NCBI RefSeq assembly: GCF_000739655.1
Contig: NZ_BATR01000092.1
Location: 172,548-236,547, forward strand
Length of the DNA: 64,000 bases
Source: Verrucomicrobium sp. BvORR106
GTDB lineage: Bacteria > Verrucomicrobiota > Verrucomicrobiia > Verrucomicrobiales > Verrucomicrobiaceae
Reading direction: 5' to 3'
Shown one piece after another: positions 33,890-41,564 of this stretch; the first letter of the stretch is position 1; every line of letters starts with the position of its first letter. The position numbers and the translations under genes are program-made. Below the pieces are notes generated by a model. That model had not been told where the DNA came from. It ran no database searches and was given only the letters and a program-made list of their open reading frames with translations.

Positions 33890-34282
33890 TTAGGCCACGG
33901 CAACGGACTTGAGAGAAGTCTCAATGCACTGAAGGAGATTGTCGAACTTGATGGGCTTGGCCACCATGTAGTGTCCGTTGCGATACACGACGCCTGCGTC
34001 TCCGGTTTCACTGTTGGAGATGAGGGCGGTGATCATGATGACTGGCACATGGGAGAGATACGGGTCTTGATGCAGAAGGGAGCTGACATCCCCGCCATCC
34101 ATTCCAGGCATGATGTAATCCAGCAGGATCAGTTCGGGTGAAAACGCTCTGGCTGTGGCCAGCGCCCGGGAGGGATGATTTTCAATCCACACTTCAAAAA
34201 GGCCGGTGTCTTCAAGGTTCAGTTTGAGTGACTGGGCCAGAGGCATGTCATCGTCGACGATCAGGATGCGCTTGGTGTTCAT
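33890..34282 (-). CDS. Single-domain response regulator
   Basis: 130 residues, only a receiver: ILIVDDDMPLAQSLKLNL (acidic pocket), LILLDYIMPGMDGGDV (phospho-acceptor Asp), VPVIMITAL (Thr switch) and VAKPIKF (Lys). No output domain. It lies at the start of the signalling island, 98 bases downstream of a second such regulator on the same strand, and could serve as a CheY- or Spo0F-like phosphate carrier or sink for CheA. Confidence 0.85.
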   Translation of the reverse strand: MNTKRILIVDDDMPLAQSLKLNLEDTGLFEVWIENHPSRALATARAFSPELILLDYIMPGMDGGDVSSLLHQDPYLSHVPVIMITALISNSETGDAGVVYRNGHYMVAKPIKFDNLLQCIETSLKSVAVA

Positions 34283-34380
34283 GGCAGGAGAATCGTGGGG
34301 AGTCTTGAGCGGGGTGAAGGATGTGAAACTAATGAAGTGACTGGATGTATTAGACTTGCGGAGTGCGCCAGGCGTTCGAC

Positions 34381-34809
34381 TCAGCGACCGGATTCGGAAG
34401 GGAGCTTGGCCTTGCTCAACCAGAATTCTGCGAGGGCTTTGATGGCGGAAAAAAACTCGTCCAGATCTGCGGATTTGGTGAGGTAGCAGTTGCCTTGAAG
34501 ACGATAGACTTCGTTGATGTCGTCGGGAGCGTGAGAGTTGGAAACGACGATCACGGGGATGAAAGAGAGCAGGGGGTCAGACTTGATTTCCTGCAGCACC
34601 TCCCGGCCGTGTTTGCGGGGGAGGTTCAAGTCCAGAAGGATCAAGTTGGGGGTGGGCATTTCAGAAAAGCCGCACTCCCGGCGCAGGAACTGCGTGGCCA
34701 TTTCGCCATCGGATACAATCTTGAGGTCATATTTGAATCCGGTCTCCTGCAATGCTTCCTGAGTAAGCCGGGCCTCAGCCGGATTGTCTTCAACCAGTAG
34801 GACCAACAT
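34381..34809 (-). CDS. Single-domain response regulator, Rcp1-like
   Basis: 142 residues with a receiver of the Rcp1/phytochrome-regulator subtype: LVLLVEDNPAEARLTQEAL, LILLDLNLPRKHGREVL (acceptor Asp), IPVIVVSNS and YLTKSADLDEF. This type typically pairs with soluble histidine kinases of the kind encoded elsewhere in this island. Divergent from cheW across a 285-base AT-rich gap (34810-35094) that must hold both promoters; I see no clear operator there. Confidence 0.85.
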   Translation of the reverse strand: MLVLLVEDNPAEARLTQEALQETGFKYDLKIVSDGEMATQFLRRECGFSEMPTPNLILLDLNLPRKHGREVLQEIKSDPLLSFIPVIVVSNSHAPDDINEVYRLQGNCYLTKSADLDEFFSAIKALAEFWLSKAKLPSESGR

Positions 34810-35094
34810 GGCGAACGGGCGGGTTGCAGCGTGAAAATAATCTAATGAAAGTATTGGCTATGTAATGCAAAACTGCAATTCAATTAGCCCGTTATTTTTT
34901 CCATATAAATTAAATACATCGAATCGCTGGTGTGGATCATGCTAAACCGTTCATCCTGGATGACCTGAAAACATTCCTTGCCAGAGAGGGAAAGGATCGT
35001 CTTAAATGGTGGCGTGTGGGAAAACTTGGTGAATTGAGCCGTCACGAAAAAGGCGGCAAACAACAGGGCCTGACCACCGCGCATTTGAGGACGG

Positions 35095-35595
35095 ATGCTT
35101 TCCCGCATGAGTCTCACCTCCCAGCTTGTGGTGTTCTCTCTCGACGGATCCCGTTATGGATTGCCTTTGGCAAATGTGGAGAGAGTGGTGAGAGCCGCAG
35201 AAGTCACTCCCATCCCTGAACTTCCAGAAGTGGTAGTGGGTGCAGTCGATGTCGCAGGAGCGATGCGGCCAGTGATAAGTCTGCGCCAAAAATTCCGGCG
35301 GGGAAACGGCGAGATGAGAAGGGTGCTGATAACGGACCACTTCATCCTCGCGCACTCCAGCCGTCGGGCGCTGGCTCTGCTGGTGGATGATGTGGAACAG
35401 GTGGCGGATGTGCCTGCGGAAATGATCCTGAAGGCCGATGAGTTGATCGATGGCAAAGGTGCGGTGCAAGGATTCGTCAAACTGGAAGACGGGCTCATCG
35501 TGATATGCGACTTGGAAAAGTGCCTGACGCCGGATCAAGAGCTGGCTCTGGACCAGGCAGGTGCAGGGGGTGGGGGAGGGGCGCATGACCCGTAG
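35095..35595 (+). CDS. cheW: CheW-like adaptor 1
   Basis: 166 residues forming one CheW domain: QLVVFSLDGSRYGLPLANVERVVRAAEVTPIPELPEVVVGAVDVAGAMRPVISLR. CheW bridges the chemoreceptor tips and CheA. It starts the plus-strand operon and overlaps cheR. By order and partners it corresponds to WspB in a Wsp-type pathway. The start may be 35095 (GAGG four bases upstream) or 35107 (MSLTSQL). Confidence 0.88.
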   Translation: MLSRMSLTSQLVVFSLDGSRYGLPLANVERVVRAAEVTPIPELPEVVVGAVDVAGAMRPVISLRQKFRRGNGEMRRVLITDHFILAHSSRRALALLVDDVEQVADVPAEMILKADELIDGKGAVQGFVKLEDGLIVICDLEKCLTPDQELALDQAGAGGGGGAHDP

Positions 35596-37096
35596 TCACG
35601 AAAGAAAGAAGGTGGACTGGGCACGTCTCAGTGCGCTGGTGGCGGACCGGCTGGGGCTCTCCTATCCCGAGACACGGTGGCCTGACTTGGAGCGCGGACT
35701 TGGGCGTGCGGCCCTGGAACTGGGGCTGGAGCATGCGGGCGCGCTTGCCGAACGTGTCTTGGCAGAGCCTACCGCGAAGAAGGAGCTGCAACTGCTGGCC
35801 AACCACCTCACCATCGGTGAGACCTATTTCTTCCGTGATGCCAGGACGTTTCAGTACCTGGCGGAAAAGGTGCTGCCAGCGATCATCCGGGAGAGGCGGG
35901 GTGGTGAGCAACGCCTGAGGTTGTGGAGTGCGGGGTGCTGCACCGGAGAGGAGGCCTACTCCCTGGCCATCCTGGTCACGCAGTTGCTGCCTGATCTGAA
36001 AAAATGGCAGGTCACCGTGCTGGCCACAGATGTGAACGCGAAGTTCCTGAAGCAGGCGATTGGCGGCGTGTACGGAGAGTGGTCCTTCCGCGAAGTGGCA
36101 CCGAGTGTGAAGCAGAAATACTTCACGCAGGTGGGGGCGGGGCGCTATCAGATCCTCCCCGAAGTGCAGGATCTGGTGAGCTTTGCTCATCTTAATCTGG
36201 TCGATGATCTTTATCCCTCCCTGGCCACGGATACCAATGCCATGGATGTCGTGCTGTGCCGGAATGTGCTGATGTACTTCACGCCTCACCAGATCAACAA
36301 GGTGATTGAGCGGATCAGGCTATGTCTGGTGGTGGGGGGGACGCTCTGCGTGAGTCCCACGGAAGCCTCAGCTGTGTATTTCCCCGGCTGGGTGCAGCGA
36401 TCCCATGGAGGGTTGTCTTTCTATGAGAAGCCGGGCGAGGACCTTCAAGAATCCATGCCGCCAGGTGAGCTGAAAAGCGAATGGCCTGAGGGAAGGTATC
36501 CGGCGGCTCAATCAGACATTCTGCGCCCTGCCAGCCCTCCGGTGCTGGAGTTACTCCAGGGACGGGCGGTGACGCATCAAGAGCCGCCCACGCCCCTTAG
36601 CTACGAAGCCGCACTGGCTCATTTTCAGGCTGGGAGATACGTCAGTGCGACGGACATGTTGCTGGCCTTGGCGGAGCCTGCAAAGAAGCAGGCGGAAATC
36701 TTTGGGCTGCTGGCGAGGTCGTTGGGGAACCAAGGCCGACTGACGGAGGCTCTGGAGTGGTGTGACCTTTGGATTGCATCTGACAAGATGAATCGAGCCA
36801 GTCACTATCTGCGTGCGATGGTGCTCATGGAGAGTGGGGATCACGTGCAGGCGCGGATCTCCTTTCGGAAGGCCCTGTACCTGGATCCTGATTTTGTCCT
36901 GGCTCACTTCGCCCTGGGCCATCTGGCTCTAGGAGCCCACAGACACCGGGATGCGGGGCGCCATTTCGCCCAGGCCACCCGTTTGTTACAAGAACTGCCG
37001 CATGATCATCTGCTGCCGGAATCAGAGGGACTTACGGCCGGAAGACTCATGGAGACGATTGCATCACTGGTGCCTGAAGACTCACTTCATTCATGA
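35585..37096 (+). CDS. cheR: CheR methyltransferase with C-terminal TPR repeats
   Basis: About 503 residues. N-terminal helical domain, then the SAM-dependent methyltransferase: TIGETYFFRD, LWSAGCCTGEEAYSLAIL (SAM loop), LATDVNAKFL and DVVLCRNVLMYFTP. After a linker (about 290-340) there are TPR-like repeats (SYEAALAHFQAGRYVSA through AHFALGHLALGAHRHRDAGRHF). CheR methylates receptor glutamates. A CheR-TPR fusion is the form called WspC. ATG 35585 overlaps the cheW stop and has GGGGGAGGGG just before it. Confidence 0.92.
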   Translation: MTRSHERKKVDWARLSALVADRLGLSYPETRWPDLERGLGRAALELGLEHAGALAERVLAEPTAKKELQLLANHLTIGETYFFRDARTFQYLAEKVLPAIIRERRGGEQRLRLWSAGCCTGEEAYSLAILVTQLLPDLKKWQVTVLATDVNAKFLKQAIGGVYGEWSFREVAPSVKQKYFTQVGAGRYQILPEVQDLVSFAHLNLVDDLYPSLATDTNAMDVVLCRNVLMYFTPHQINKVIERIRLCLVVGGTLCVSPTEASAVYFPGWVQRSHGGLSFYEKPGEDLQESMPPGELKSEWPEGRYPAAQSDILRPASPPVLELLQGRAVTHQEPPTPLSYEAALAHFQAGRYVSATDMLLALAEPAKKQAEIFGLLARSLGNQGRLTEALEWCDLWIASDKMNRASHYLRAMVLMESGDHVQARISFRKALYLDPDFVLAHFALGHLALGAHRHRDAGRHFAQATRLLQELPHDHLLPESEGLTAGRLMETIASLVPEDSLHS

Positions 37097-37647
37097 ATGC
37101 TGCCCTCAGAGAAGACGCTGATGTTCAGGCTGCCGAGGCGGACCGGATGCTGTTGCGGGCCCGGGCGATGGAGCTGGCCCGGGTGCCGGAAACCCCGGCG
37201 GCACCAGACACCCTGCTGCATGTGCTGGAGTTCGCCCTGGCGGCAGAGCGCTATGCGGTGGAGGCCAAGTTTGTACGGGAAGTGTATCCTCTGAAGGATC
37301 TGTCACCGCTGCCTTGTGCGCCCTCGTTTGTCGCAGGCGTGGTGAATGTGCGCGGGCGCATTCTGCCGGTCTTGGATCTGCGCCGATTCTTCGATCTGCC
37401 GGGGCGAGGCATCACTGACTTGCATCGCGTGATTCTGGTTCAGGGGAATGACCTGGAATTTGGGCTGCTTGCTGATGTCGTCACGGGCATGGTGACTCTG
37501 CCGGTGGGCGCGCTCCAGATGAATTTGCCTGCCATGCCGGGCATCCAATCTCAGTTCCTCAAAGGTGTGACGGCAGACTGCCTCATCGTCATCGATCTGG
37601 CCCGGGTGATGGCGGATCCGGGCATCGTGATCCATGAGGAAATGTAG
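37093..37647 (+). CDS. cheW: CheW-like adaptor 2
   Basis: 184 residues: an N-terminal extension of about 40 residues with a helical Arg/Ala/Glu-rich segment, then the CheW domain (LLHVLEFALAAERYAVEAKFVREVYPLKDLSPLPCAPSFVAGVVNVRGRILPVLDLRRFF). It overlaps the cheR stop by ATGA. A second, differently extended CheW after CheR-TPR is the WspD position. Confidence 0.9.
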   Translation: MNAALREDADVQAAEADRMLLRARAMELARVPETPAAPDTLLHVLEFALAAERYAVEAKFVREVYPLKDLSPLPCAPSFVAGVVNVRGRILPVLDLRRFFDLPGRGITDLHRVILVQGNDLEFGLLADVVTGMVTLPVGALQMNLPAMPGIQSQFLKGVTADCLIVIDLARVMADPGIVIHEEM

Positions 37648-37686
37648 TGCATCAATGATTCATCCAATCTCGCTTACTTGCTGCTC

Positions 37687-38775
37687 ATGACTGAGGACGA
37701 CATCCGTGTGCTCGTGGTGGATGATTCCGCCGTGGCCACGCTGGTGCTCGTGCGCATCCTGCAGACGGATCCGAGGATCAAGGTGGTGGGAACGGTGACG
37801 GATGGCAGGACGGCGGTGGAATTTGTCCGCATGCACCGTCCTGACTTGGTGCTGATGGACTTTCACATGCCGAGGATGGATGGAAGTGAGGCAACGAAGT
37901 CGATCATGCAGACACATCCCGTGCCGGTGGTGATCTGCTCCGGAGTGTCTGACCCGCGAGAGATGTTGACCACGTTCCGCGTTTTGGAATCAGGTGCCGT
38001 CGCTTGTGTCGCAAAACCTGTAGGTACGGGCACAGTGGATGATGGCCGAAAAATCGCTAACTTACTCCAGACTGTGAAGCTGATGTCAGAGGTGAAAGTG
38101 GTGCGACACTGGCCGGCCCGTGCGTCCGGGCTGGCACCCGTGTTGCCACTGCCAGTGAACTCGATCCTCGCAGAGGCGGGCAAGCATCGGTTCAAGGCGA
38201 TTGGCATCGGTGCCTCGACAGGCGGACCCGCGGTGATCAAAGAGATCGTCTCCGCATTGCCGGGGAGCTATCCCATCCCCGTGCTGGTGGTGCAGCACAT
38301 CACGCCGGGATTTGCTGCCGGGCTGGCGGAGTGGTTGGGCAAGGAGAGCCGGCTACGGGTGCAACTGGCGGTGGACGGGCAGTCGGCCCAGCCGGGTACT
38401 GTGTATGTGGCACCGGACAGCAAGCATCTGGCGCTGACTGGAGGAGGACTGTTGAGTGTGAACGAAGCTCCTCCGGAGAATGGCTTGCGCCCCTCTGTGT
38501 CCCATCTGTTCCGCTCGCTGGCAGATGTCTGTGGCAGTGACACTATCGGTGTATTGCTCACCGGTATGGGAAAGGATGGCGCGGCGGAACTGCGCCGGAT
38601 GAGGGATATGGGTGCGGTGACCCTGGTGCAGGACAAGGAAACGTGCGTGGTCAACGGGATGCCTGGCGAGGCCACGTCGCTGGGGGCGGCGATGTATGTG
38701 CTGCCCCCAGAAGGAATTGCCGCGGCACTCGTGGTCCTGGCAAACCAGACCGGCAAGAGGGAGGTAACGACATGA
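37687..38775 (+). CDS. cheB: CheB methylesterase/deamidase
   Basis: About 362 residues. Receiver at 1-120 (VLVVDDSAVATLVLVRIL, LVLMDFHMPRMDGSEA, acceptor Asp), then the serine esterase domain at about 170-355 with GIGASTGGP (catalytic Ser), VVQHITPGFAAGLAEWL (catalytic His) and LLTGMGKDGAAEL (Asp). It removes methyl groups from receptors and provides adaptation, opposing CheR. It equals WspF by position. The start is 37687; upstream codons to 37678 lack support. Its stop overlaps the next start. Confidence 0.93.
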   Translation: MTEDDIRVLVVDDSAVATLVLVRILQTDPRIKVVGTVTDGRTAVEFVRMHRPDLVLMDFHMPRMDGSEATKSIMQTHPVPVVICSGVSDPREMLTTFRVLESGAVACVAKPVGTGTVDDGRKIANLLQTVKLMSEVKVVRHWPARASGLAPVLPLPVNSILAEAGKHRFKAIGIGASTGGPAVIKEIVSALPGSYPIPVLVVQHITPGFAAGLAEWLGKESRLRVQLAVDGQSAQPGTVYVAPDSKHLALTGGGLLSVNEAPPENGLRPSVSHLFRSLADVCGSDTIGVLLTGMGKDGAAELRRMRDMGAVTLVQDKETCVVNGMPGEATSLGAAMYVLPPEGIAAALVVLANQTGKREVTT

Positions 38776-40046
38776 ACCCCGTCAGTGATAACAAACCGGA
38801 ACAAGTGGAGATCCTGGTGGCGGAGGACAGCCCGACCCAGGCTTGCAGGCTGGAGCACATCCTCAAGCAACAGGGTTACTCGGTCACGACCAAGTCCAAC
38901 GGCAGGCTGGCGCTGGAGTCGGCCCGGGCCCGCCCTCCTACGCTGGTGATCAGCGATGTCATCATGCCGGAGATGGACGGATATGAATTCTGCCGGAGGC
39001 TGAAGGAGACACCGGAGTTGAAGCAAGTGCCGGTGATCCTGGTGACGGCCCTGTCCGATCTGGAGGATGTGATCATGGGGCTGAAGTGCCATGCCGACAA
39101 TTTCATCCTGAAGCCCTATGACGAGGCCTATCTGCTGGGGCGGGTGCGGGAGGTGCTGGCGGCGGGGCCGGCCGAGCCGGCGGACATGGACAGTCCGGGG
39201 GTGGACTTCGTGGTGGAGGGGCGGAAGCACAAGATTTCCGCGAACCGGACCCAGATTCTGAATCTCCTGCTCTCCACTTACGATGCCGCGATCCATCGAA
39301 ACCGCGAGCTGACGAGAGCGCAGGAGGATCTGCAGCGGCTGAATGCGCGCCTGGAGTCCGCGAACAAGGAGCTGGAGACCTTCTCGTACTCCGTGTCTCA
39401 TGATCTCCGGGCTCCGCTCCGTCACGTGCGGGGCTTTGTCGGGCTGCTGGCGAAGCGTTGCAGTGCTGGACTGGATGCACAGGGCAAGGAATACCTGGAG
39501 ATGATCCAGCAGGCGACGGACAAGATGGGACGCCTGATCGACGACCTGCTGTCCTTCTCCCGGACAGCGCATGCGGAGCTGAAGCTGGAAGAGGTGGATG
39601 TGGGAAAACTGGTCACAGAGGTACGGAGGGAAATGGAGGGGGAAACGACCGGACGGTACATCGAGTGGCATCAGGGGCTGCTGCCAGTGTTGCGGGCTGA
39701 TCCCGGGTTGCTGCGGCAAGTGTTCGTGAACCTGATCTCCAATGCTGTGAAGTACACACGGCTCAAGGAGCGTGCCGTCATCGAGATCGGCACGGCGGAA
39801 GGAGGTGGGGGCGATGACGTGATGTTCGTCCGTGACAACGGTTCAGGTTTTGACATGAGCCAGGCGCACAGGCTCTTTGGGGTATTCCAGCGTCTCCACC
39901 GGGATGACGAGTTCGAGGGGACGGGCATCGGCTTGGCGACGGTGCAGAGGATCATCAACCGTCACGGCGGGAGGATCTGGGCAGATGGGGCGGTGAACCG
40001 GGGGGCCACGTTTCATTTCACGCTGGGGGCGCAGCCGGGACGGTGA
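38772..40046 (+). CDS. Receiver-histidine kinase hybrid (response-regulator-led kinase)
   Basis: About 424 residues. Receiver at the N-terminus (ILVAEDSPTQACRLEHIL, LVISDVIMPEMDGYEFC, ILVTALSD, ILKPYDEAYLL). A coiled stretch with LLLSTYDAAIHRNREL follows, then HisKA with SYSVSHDLRAPLRHVRGF (phospho-His) and HATPase_c (FVNLISNAVKYTRL, VRDNGSGFD, GTGIGLATVQRIINRHGG). No membrane segment. The receiver suggests that CheA phosphorylates it and so controls the kinase. GGGAGG lies nine bases upstream, and the start overlaps cheB by ATGA. Confidence 0.9.
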   Translation: MNPVSDNKPEQVEILVAEDSPTQACRLEHILKQQGYSVTTKSNGRLALESARARPPTLVISDVIMPEMDGYEFCRRLKETPELKQVPVILVTALSDLEDVIMGLKCHADNFILKPYDEAYLLGRVREVLAAGPAEPADMDSPGVDFVVEGRKHKISANRTQILNLLLSTYDAAIHRNRELTRAQEDLQRLNARLESANKELETFSYSVSHDLRAPLRHVRGFVGLLAKRCSAGLDAQGKEYLEMIQQATDKMGRLIDDLLSFSRTAHAELKLEEVDVGKLVTEVRREMEGETTGRYIEWHQGLLPVLRADPGLLRQVFVNLISNAVKYTRLKERAVIEIGTAEGGGGDDVMFVRDNGSGFDMSQAHRLFGVFQRLHRDDEFEGTGIGLATVQRIINRHGGRIWADGAVNRGATFHFTLGAQPGR

Positions 40047-40102
40047 GCGGGGGAGCGGATGCGTCCTAGCGCCCTTTCTGCGGCATGGGCTGCGCGGAGC
40101 GC

Positions 40103-41557
40103 CTATGGGCGTGATACACCGCCGATGCTCGCCTCTTCTTTTTCTATTGGGGTGCCCGGATTGGCAGCCGAAGCCGCGGAGTGAAGGTGGAGCACGTCCA
40201 CTCCGACCAGACACATGTCGTCTTCAAAATCGCCGGAGGCAGAAAAGCTTTTGAGCTCGGCGATGACGGTGTCGAAGAGGTCGGGGGTGCGGAGCTTGAC
40301 GTGTCGGGCCACGAGTCTGGCCAGCTCCTCCTGCTCGAAGTAGGAACCGTCCGGTGCCTCTATTTCATAGAGCCCGTCGGTGAACAGCATGATGAGATCT
40401 CCGGCGGCGAGGTCGCGTTGCAGACTGGGATAAGTGACGGCGTCCATGAGACCGAGTACCGGGCAAGGCCTCTGGTCCGCGAGTTGCATGGGAGAGACGA
40501 TCTGGGTGGTACGGTTGATATGGTAGGGCGCAGGATGGCCTGCATTGCTCCATTGGAGACGGGAGCCGGACACATCCACCACCAGGTAGAAGGCGGTGGC
40601 GAAGAGCGGGGTGACCGTCTGATGGAGGATGGAACAGAGGGAACGGTTCACCTCGGTGAGGAAACGGCCCGGGTCAGAGGCGGCCGCCCCCATTTCCTCA
40701 ACCAGTCCCCGAATGATGGCGGTGACGAGGGCGGCACGGACACCGTGCCCCATCACGTCGCAGATGAACACGCCCGCTTGATGGTCTGAGAGGCGGAGGA
40801 TGTCAAAGAAGTCTCCTCCGAGCTCGGTGGTGGTGGCGTAGCGGTGACAGAACTGGATGGCACTCTGTTCCGGAGAGGCTGTGGCAGGGAAGACCGGATA
40901 ATGACGGGGGAGAAAAGATGACTGCAACTCACGCGCCATCTCCAGGTCGGCCTCCATCTCAGCATTCTTTTCGCGAAGCTGTCCGGCTTGCTGCTCCAGT
41001 TTGTTTTTGGCACTGCTGAGTTCCAGGTTCTTCTGCACGGCGGTTTCGTACGTGGAGAGAAGCAAGTCGATGGAGTGCATCCGCGCGGCATTGAGCTCGT
41101 ATTTGTGGCCGGCGAAGAAGATCTCCCTGACGTGGGAGCCCTTAGAGGCTTGGCGGAGTTCCAGGTTGGCCAGCACGTATTGGATGCGGGAGAGAAGGAA
41201 CTCCTCCTCGTACGGTTTGACGATGAAGTTGTCCGCGCCGCATTCCAGGCCTTTCAGAATATCCTTGGGGTCTGAGAGTGAGGTCAGGAGGATGACCGGG
41301 AGGCTGGCGAGCGTCGGGTCGTCCTTGATGTGACGGCACAGTTCATAGCCGTCCATCTCCGGCATGTTGATATCGGTGATGACCAGTGTGGGACGGTTCA
41401 TGGCCATGGTCTGCAGGGCTTCCCGGCCGTTGCGTGCATTGACCACCCGGCAACCCTGGCGCTCAAGAATGAACTGGACCCGCAACGCCTGGGTGGGACT
41501 GTCCTCCACACTGAGGACCACCACATTCTTCATGCTGATTTCTTCGGGGCCACTCAT
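40103..41557 (-). CDS. Receiver-PP2C (SpoIIE/RsbU-like) phosphatase
   Basis: 484 residues. Receiver (VVLSVEDSPTQALRVQFIL, LVITDINMPEMDGYELC, ILLTSLSD, IVKPYEEEFLL), a coiled stretch (LLLSTYETAVQKNLEL), then a PP2C phosphatase of the SpoIIE/RsbU group: ELGGDFFDI, FICDVMGHGVRAALVTAI, LQWSNAGHPAPY, LIMLFTDGLYE and the final DDMCLVGVDV. Such proteins usually dephosphorylate anti-sigma-factor antagonists. Its receiver and linker are strikingly like those of the convergent receiver-kinase. It starts 7 bases after cheA. No anti-sigma partner is in the window. Confidence 0.92.
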   Translation of the reverse strand: MSGPEEISMKNVVVLSVEDSPTQALRVQFILERQGCRVVNARNGREALQTMAMNRPTLVITDINMPEMDGYELCRHIKDDPTLASLPVILLTSLSDPKDILKGLECGADNFIVKPYEEEFLLSRIQYVLANLELRQASKGSHVREIFFAGHKYELNAARMHSIDLLLSTYETAVQKNLELSSAKNKLEQQAGQLREKNAEMEADLEMARELQSSFLPRHYPVFPATASPEQSAIQFCHRYATTTELGGDFFDILRLSDHQAGVFICDVMGHGVRAALVTAIIRGLVEEMGAAASDPGRFLTEVNRSLCSILHQTVTPLFATAFYLVVDVSGSRLQWSNAGHPAPYHINRTTQIVSPMQLADQRPCPVLGLMDAVTYPSLQRDLAAGDLIMLFTDGLYEIEAPDGSYFEQEELARLVARHVKLRTPDLFDTVIAELKSFSASGDFEDDMCLVGVDVLHLHSAASAANPGTPIEKEEASIGGVSRP

Positions 41558-41564
41558 GAGGTTT

